Source of the DNA: Thermococcus sp. 21S9
Lineage (GTDB): Archaea > Methanobacteriota_B > Thermococci > Thermococcales > Thermococcaceae
Direction: 5' to 3'
Length of the DNA: 64,000 nt
Assembly: GCF_012027635.1 (NCBI RefSeq)
Contig: NZ_SNUS01000001.1
Location: 186,001-250,000 of the forward strand
The position numbers were made by a program, and so were the translations under genes. Position 1 is the first letter of the stretch, and each line of letters opens with the position of its first letter. Positions 62,398-64,000 of this stretch are shown here, in pieces. The notes below the pieces were generated by a model. The model made no database searches. It worked only from the letters and a program-made list of their open reading frames with translations, and was not told where the DNA came from.

Positions 62398-63072
62398 ATG
62401 TTAAGAGAAAAGACCAAACAGCTGACTCTCTTCGCGCTCGTCTGGTTCCTCTGCATCAACTGGGGGCTTGAAATTGTAATCGGCATGGCTTTTAAATGTG
62501 CAACAGGCTCGTGGATTTCAAAAACCGCCTACGTTTACCTCGCCAAGGTATGGATAATAAACCTTCTGAAGCTTTTGGCGGGAATTCTAACACTCAAATG
62601 GCTGGGCCTGAATTTCAGAGACTTAATAAGGGGAAAATTCGGAAGAAAAGAACTCTCATACTCGACCGCGGTTGTCCTGCTATTCCTCGCCGTTGAGATA
62701 GCGTATTTTGGAGGAAACTACTTCCCTCAGATTATCCGTGAGTTCCGCTATCACCTTAGCATCTCCCCAAACGAATGGCTTGCCGTCCTGTCGTTTGCCT
62801 CGGAGTATGTCTATTACGTCATTGAAATCCTGATGGTGAACCTTCTCTACGTTGGGGCATTGAAGCTGGGCGGTAAAAGGCCAGCGGTTTTACTACCAAC
62901 GTTTCTCTGGGGCTTTGCCCACGTTCTCAACATCATAATCGTCCCGCCTGTTCAGGCCTTCCTGCTTGGAGTGTACATGATGCTCTTCGCCCTGCTGACC
63001 TACGGACTAGCCCTAAAAACGAGGAGCCTTAAGGTTCCGATTTTCATATGGCTGGCTACGATGGCCCTGTGA
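62398..63072 (+). CDS. CPBP-like intramembrane protease, putative
   Basis: 224 residues from ATG 62398 behind GGAGTGGG, about seven spans. VYYVIEIL and FLWGFAHVLNI resemble the E and H motifs of CPBP/CAAX-type proteases, but the classic EExxR is weak. TATA-like TTATAAAGGG (62357-62366). If inactive it would be a membrane scaffold. Confidence 0.55.
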   Translation: MLREKTKQLTLFALVWFLCINWGLEIVIGMAFKCATGSWISKTAYVYLAKVWIINLLKLLAGILTLKWLGLNFRDLIRGKFGRKELSYSTAVVLLFLAVEIAYFGGNYFPQIIREFRYHLSISPNEWLAVLSFASEYVYYVIEILMVNLLYVGALKLGGKRPAVLLPTFLWGFAHVLNIIIVPPVQAFLLGVYMMLFALLTYGLALKTRSLKVPIFIWLATMAL

Positions 63073-63094
63073 AACGATAACCGGGGGGAGTGCG

Positions 63095-64000
63095 ATGATT
63101 AACCGCCTAAACCTTCACTTAAACTTCGACTTCAAAAAGGGAGCGCTGGAAGGAGGGGCAAAGTTAAAGCTGGCCGGAAAAGCGGGAACCTTCCTCCTCA
63201 ACAGGGGGCTGAAAGCGGACTCCGCGAGCGCCCCGTTTTCATGGCGCTTGGAGGGTCTGAGGGGCTTTGAGGCCTTCGAGGCCAGTGTCGTTCGGCTTGA
63301 GAATCCTCTCGAGGAAGTTGAGCTTAGCTATTTGGGAATGCTTGAGAGCTATGAAAACGTCCTCCCCTATCTCAAGGACTCCATAAGCCGGGAGTACACC
63401 CTGCTCAGAACGGACTCGCTCTTTTATCCAATCCCGTCGGAGCCGGACTTTGAAAGCCTCATCAAGTCGGTCGTGGGCTCCGAATTTAACGCGGAAATAA
63501 CGGTCGAGGGTGCTCCGGAAGGGCTGGTGGTGGCGTCTGGCGGAGAAATACGCGGGAATCGGCTGAAGATTGAGGAAACGAACCGGCTCGACATTGCCAT
63601 AGCGCCCTTCACAGTGATTGAGGAGGAGCCCTTCAGGCTCTTCGTTCTGGGCGGGGAAGGAATTGAAAGGACGCTCGAACTGCTTGAGAAGGCATACCGG
63701 TTTTATTCGTCCATCTTGGGTCGCAAAGCTGATAAGTTCACCGTCATCGAGACGCCGGAGAACTACGGTGGGCAGGCCGGGAAGGGCTACGCGCTCGTTT
63801 CGGGAAGCTCGCTCAGGGCTGAGATACCGGCAAATCTCTACCACGAGCTCGCCCACCTCTGGAACCCGAGGGCAACGCCCGAGGCGCACCTGAGCAGGTT
63901 CTTCGACGAGGCTTTTGCCAACTACCTGACGGCGCTTGCGATTAGAGAGATACACGGCGAAGAAGCGTTCAACCGCTTCATTAAAGGTTTGAAAAGGGAC
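63095..64000 (+). CDS. M1/M61-like metallopeptidase, N-terminal part (runs off the window)
   Basis: 302 residues are visible from ATG 63095 (GGGGGGAG upstream), still open at 64000. A beta-rich N-terminal half precedes the gluzincin motif HELAH (H250, E251, H254), with the next ligand glutamate likely in FFDEAFANY about 20 residues on. The HELAH replaces HEYTH-type M61 signatures. It is probably an aminopeptidase-like or glycyl-type peptidase; the end and domain count cannot be seen. Confidence 0.7.
   Translation, partial: MINRLNLHLNFDFKKGALEGGAKLKLAGKAGTFLLNRGLKADSASAPFSWRLEGLRGFEAFEASVVRLENPLEEVELSYLGMLESYENVLPYLKDSISREYTLLRTDSLFYPIPSEPDFESLIKSVVGSEFNAEITVEGAPEGLVVASGGEIRGNRLKIEETNRLDIAIAPFTVIEEEPFRLFVLGGEGIERTLELLEKAYRFYSSILGRKADKFTVIETPENYGGQAGKGYALVSGSSLRAEIPANLYHELAHLWNPRATPEAHLSRFFDEAFANYLTALAIREIHGEEAFNRFIKGLKRD

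Overview
The window reads as a hyperthermophilic archaeal chromosome of the Thermococcales, most likely Thermococcus. Genes are densely packed on both strands, with many overlapping or abutting neighbours. Promoters look archaeal (AT-rich TATA boxes about 25 bp before leaderless or GGTG-led starts). The gene content is diagnostic: ADP-dependent phosphofructokinase, ADP-forming acyl-CoA synthetase subunits, sn-glycerol-1-phosphate dehydrogenase, Nob1, Fap7, XPD-type helicase, Cdc48, MptE and XerA. The one tRNA, elongator tRNA-Met, has a bulge-helix-bulge intron. I cannot name the species.

Layout. 1-1250: a VapBC toxin-antitoxin pair translationally coupled to two coiled-coil proteins, with a helically phased palindrome array between the last two genes. 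1250-1395: a box C/D guide RNA and a second structured RNA candidate. 1478-4586: a secreted amidase, a DUF512 radical SAM protein, and Fap7 and Nob1 in convergent overlap. 4645-7692: the pxpA-pxpB-pxpC 5-oxoprolinase genes with a second VapBC cassette lodged between pxpA and pxpB. 7693-11472: UPF0179, G1P dehydrogenase (archaeal lipid backbone), and a DUF63-FBPase/IMPase-rhomboid operon. 11525-12160: tRNA-Met followed by a hairpin-dense non-coding stretch. 12160-19137: XPD helicase, M42 peptidase, SfsA behind a tandem operator, and a TOPRIM-XerA pair followed by a palindrome. 19235-26157: ADP-PFK with a TGM-like operator, an Asp/Glu racemase-family enzyme, a nitroreductase, ThiI plus a short ThiI-like paralogue, and a frameshifted PLP synthase.

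26154-31640: acyl-CoA synthetase beta and alpha, an MgtE-type transporter, and two PhoU/TrkA-C proteins. 31651-36228: Nth, a lone Cdc48 domain-2-like protein, a GH18 chitinase-like enzyme, then a ferredoxin and PadR regulator that share an operator, and PGK. 36352-44110: a large Mrr-like/PepSY-like repeat protein, methylmalonyl-CoA mutase, an ABC-2 exporter and an MBL nuclease. 44111-47479: a candidate small RNA, then the heat-shock pair Hsp20-Cdc48 under a Phr operator. 47536-56863: membrane proteins, a PrsW-like protease, two 49-residue sister microproteins opposite a JAMM protease, MobB-Sm-like, MptE-Mut7C, a PhnP-like MBL enzyme, a nitroreductase and a dual-specificity phosphatase. 57026-64000: a DUF2202 lipoprotein, an ammonium transporter, a nitrilase, an MFS transporter, a beta-propeller-like protein, a CPBP-like membrane protein and a truncated M1-like peptidase.

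The most interesting signals are regulatory and RNA-level: the 11-bp-phased GTTCAC/GTGAAC array, the C/D RNA embedded behind the coiled-coil operon, the PadR operator pair, the duplicated TTATCCA/TGGATAA operator, the promoter-terminator-bounded RNA candidate before hsp20, and the hairpin-dense gap after tRNA-Met. Among proteins, the Mrr-like/PepSY fusion, the ThiI cysteine swap, the TA-coupled coiled-coil pair and the 49-residue sister proteins stand out.
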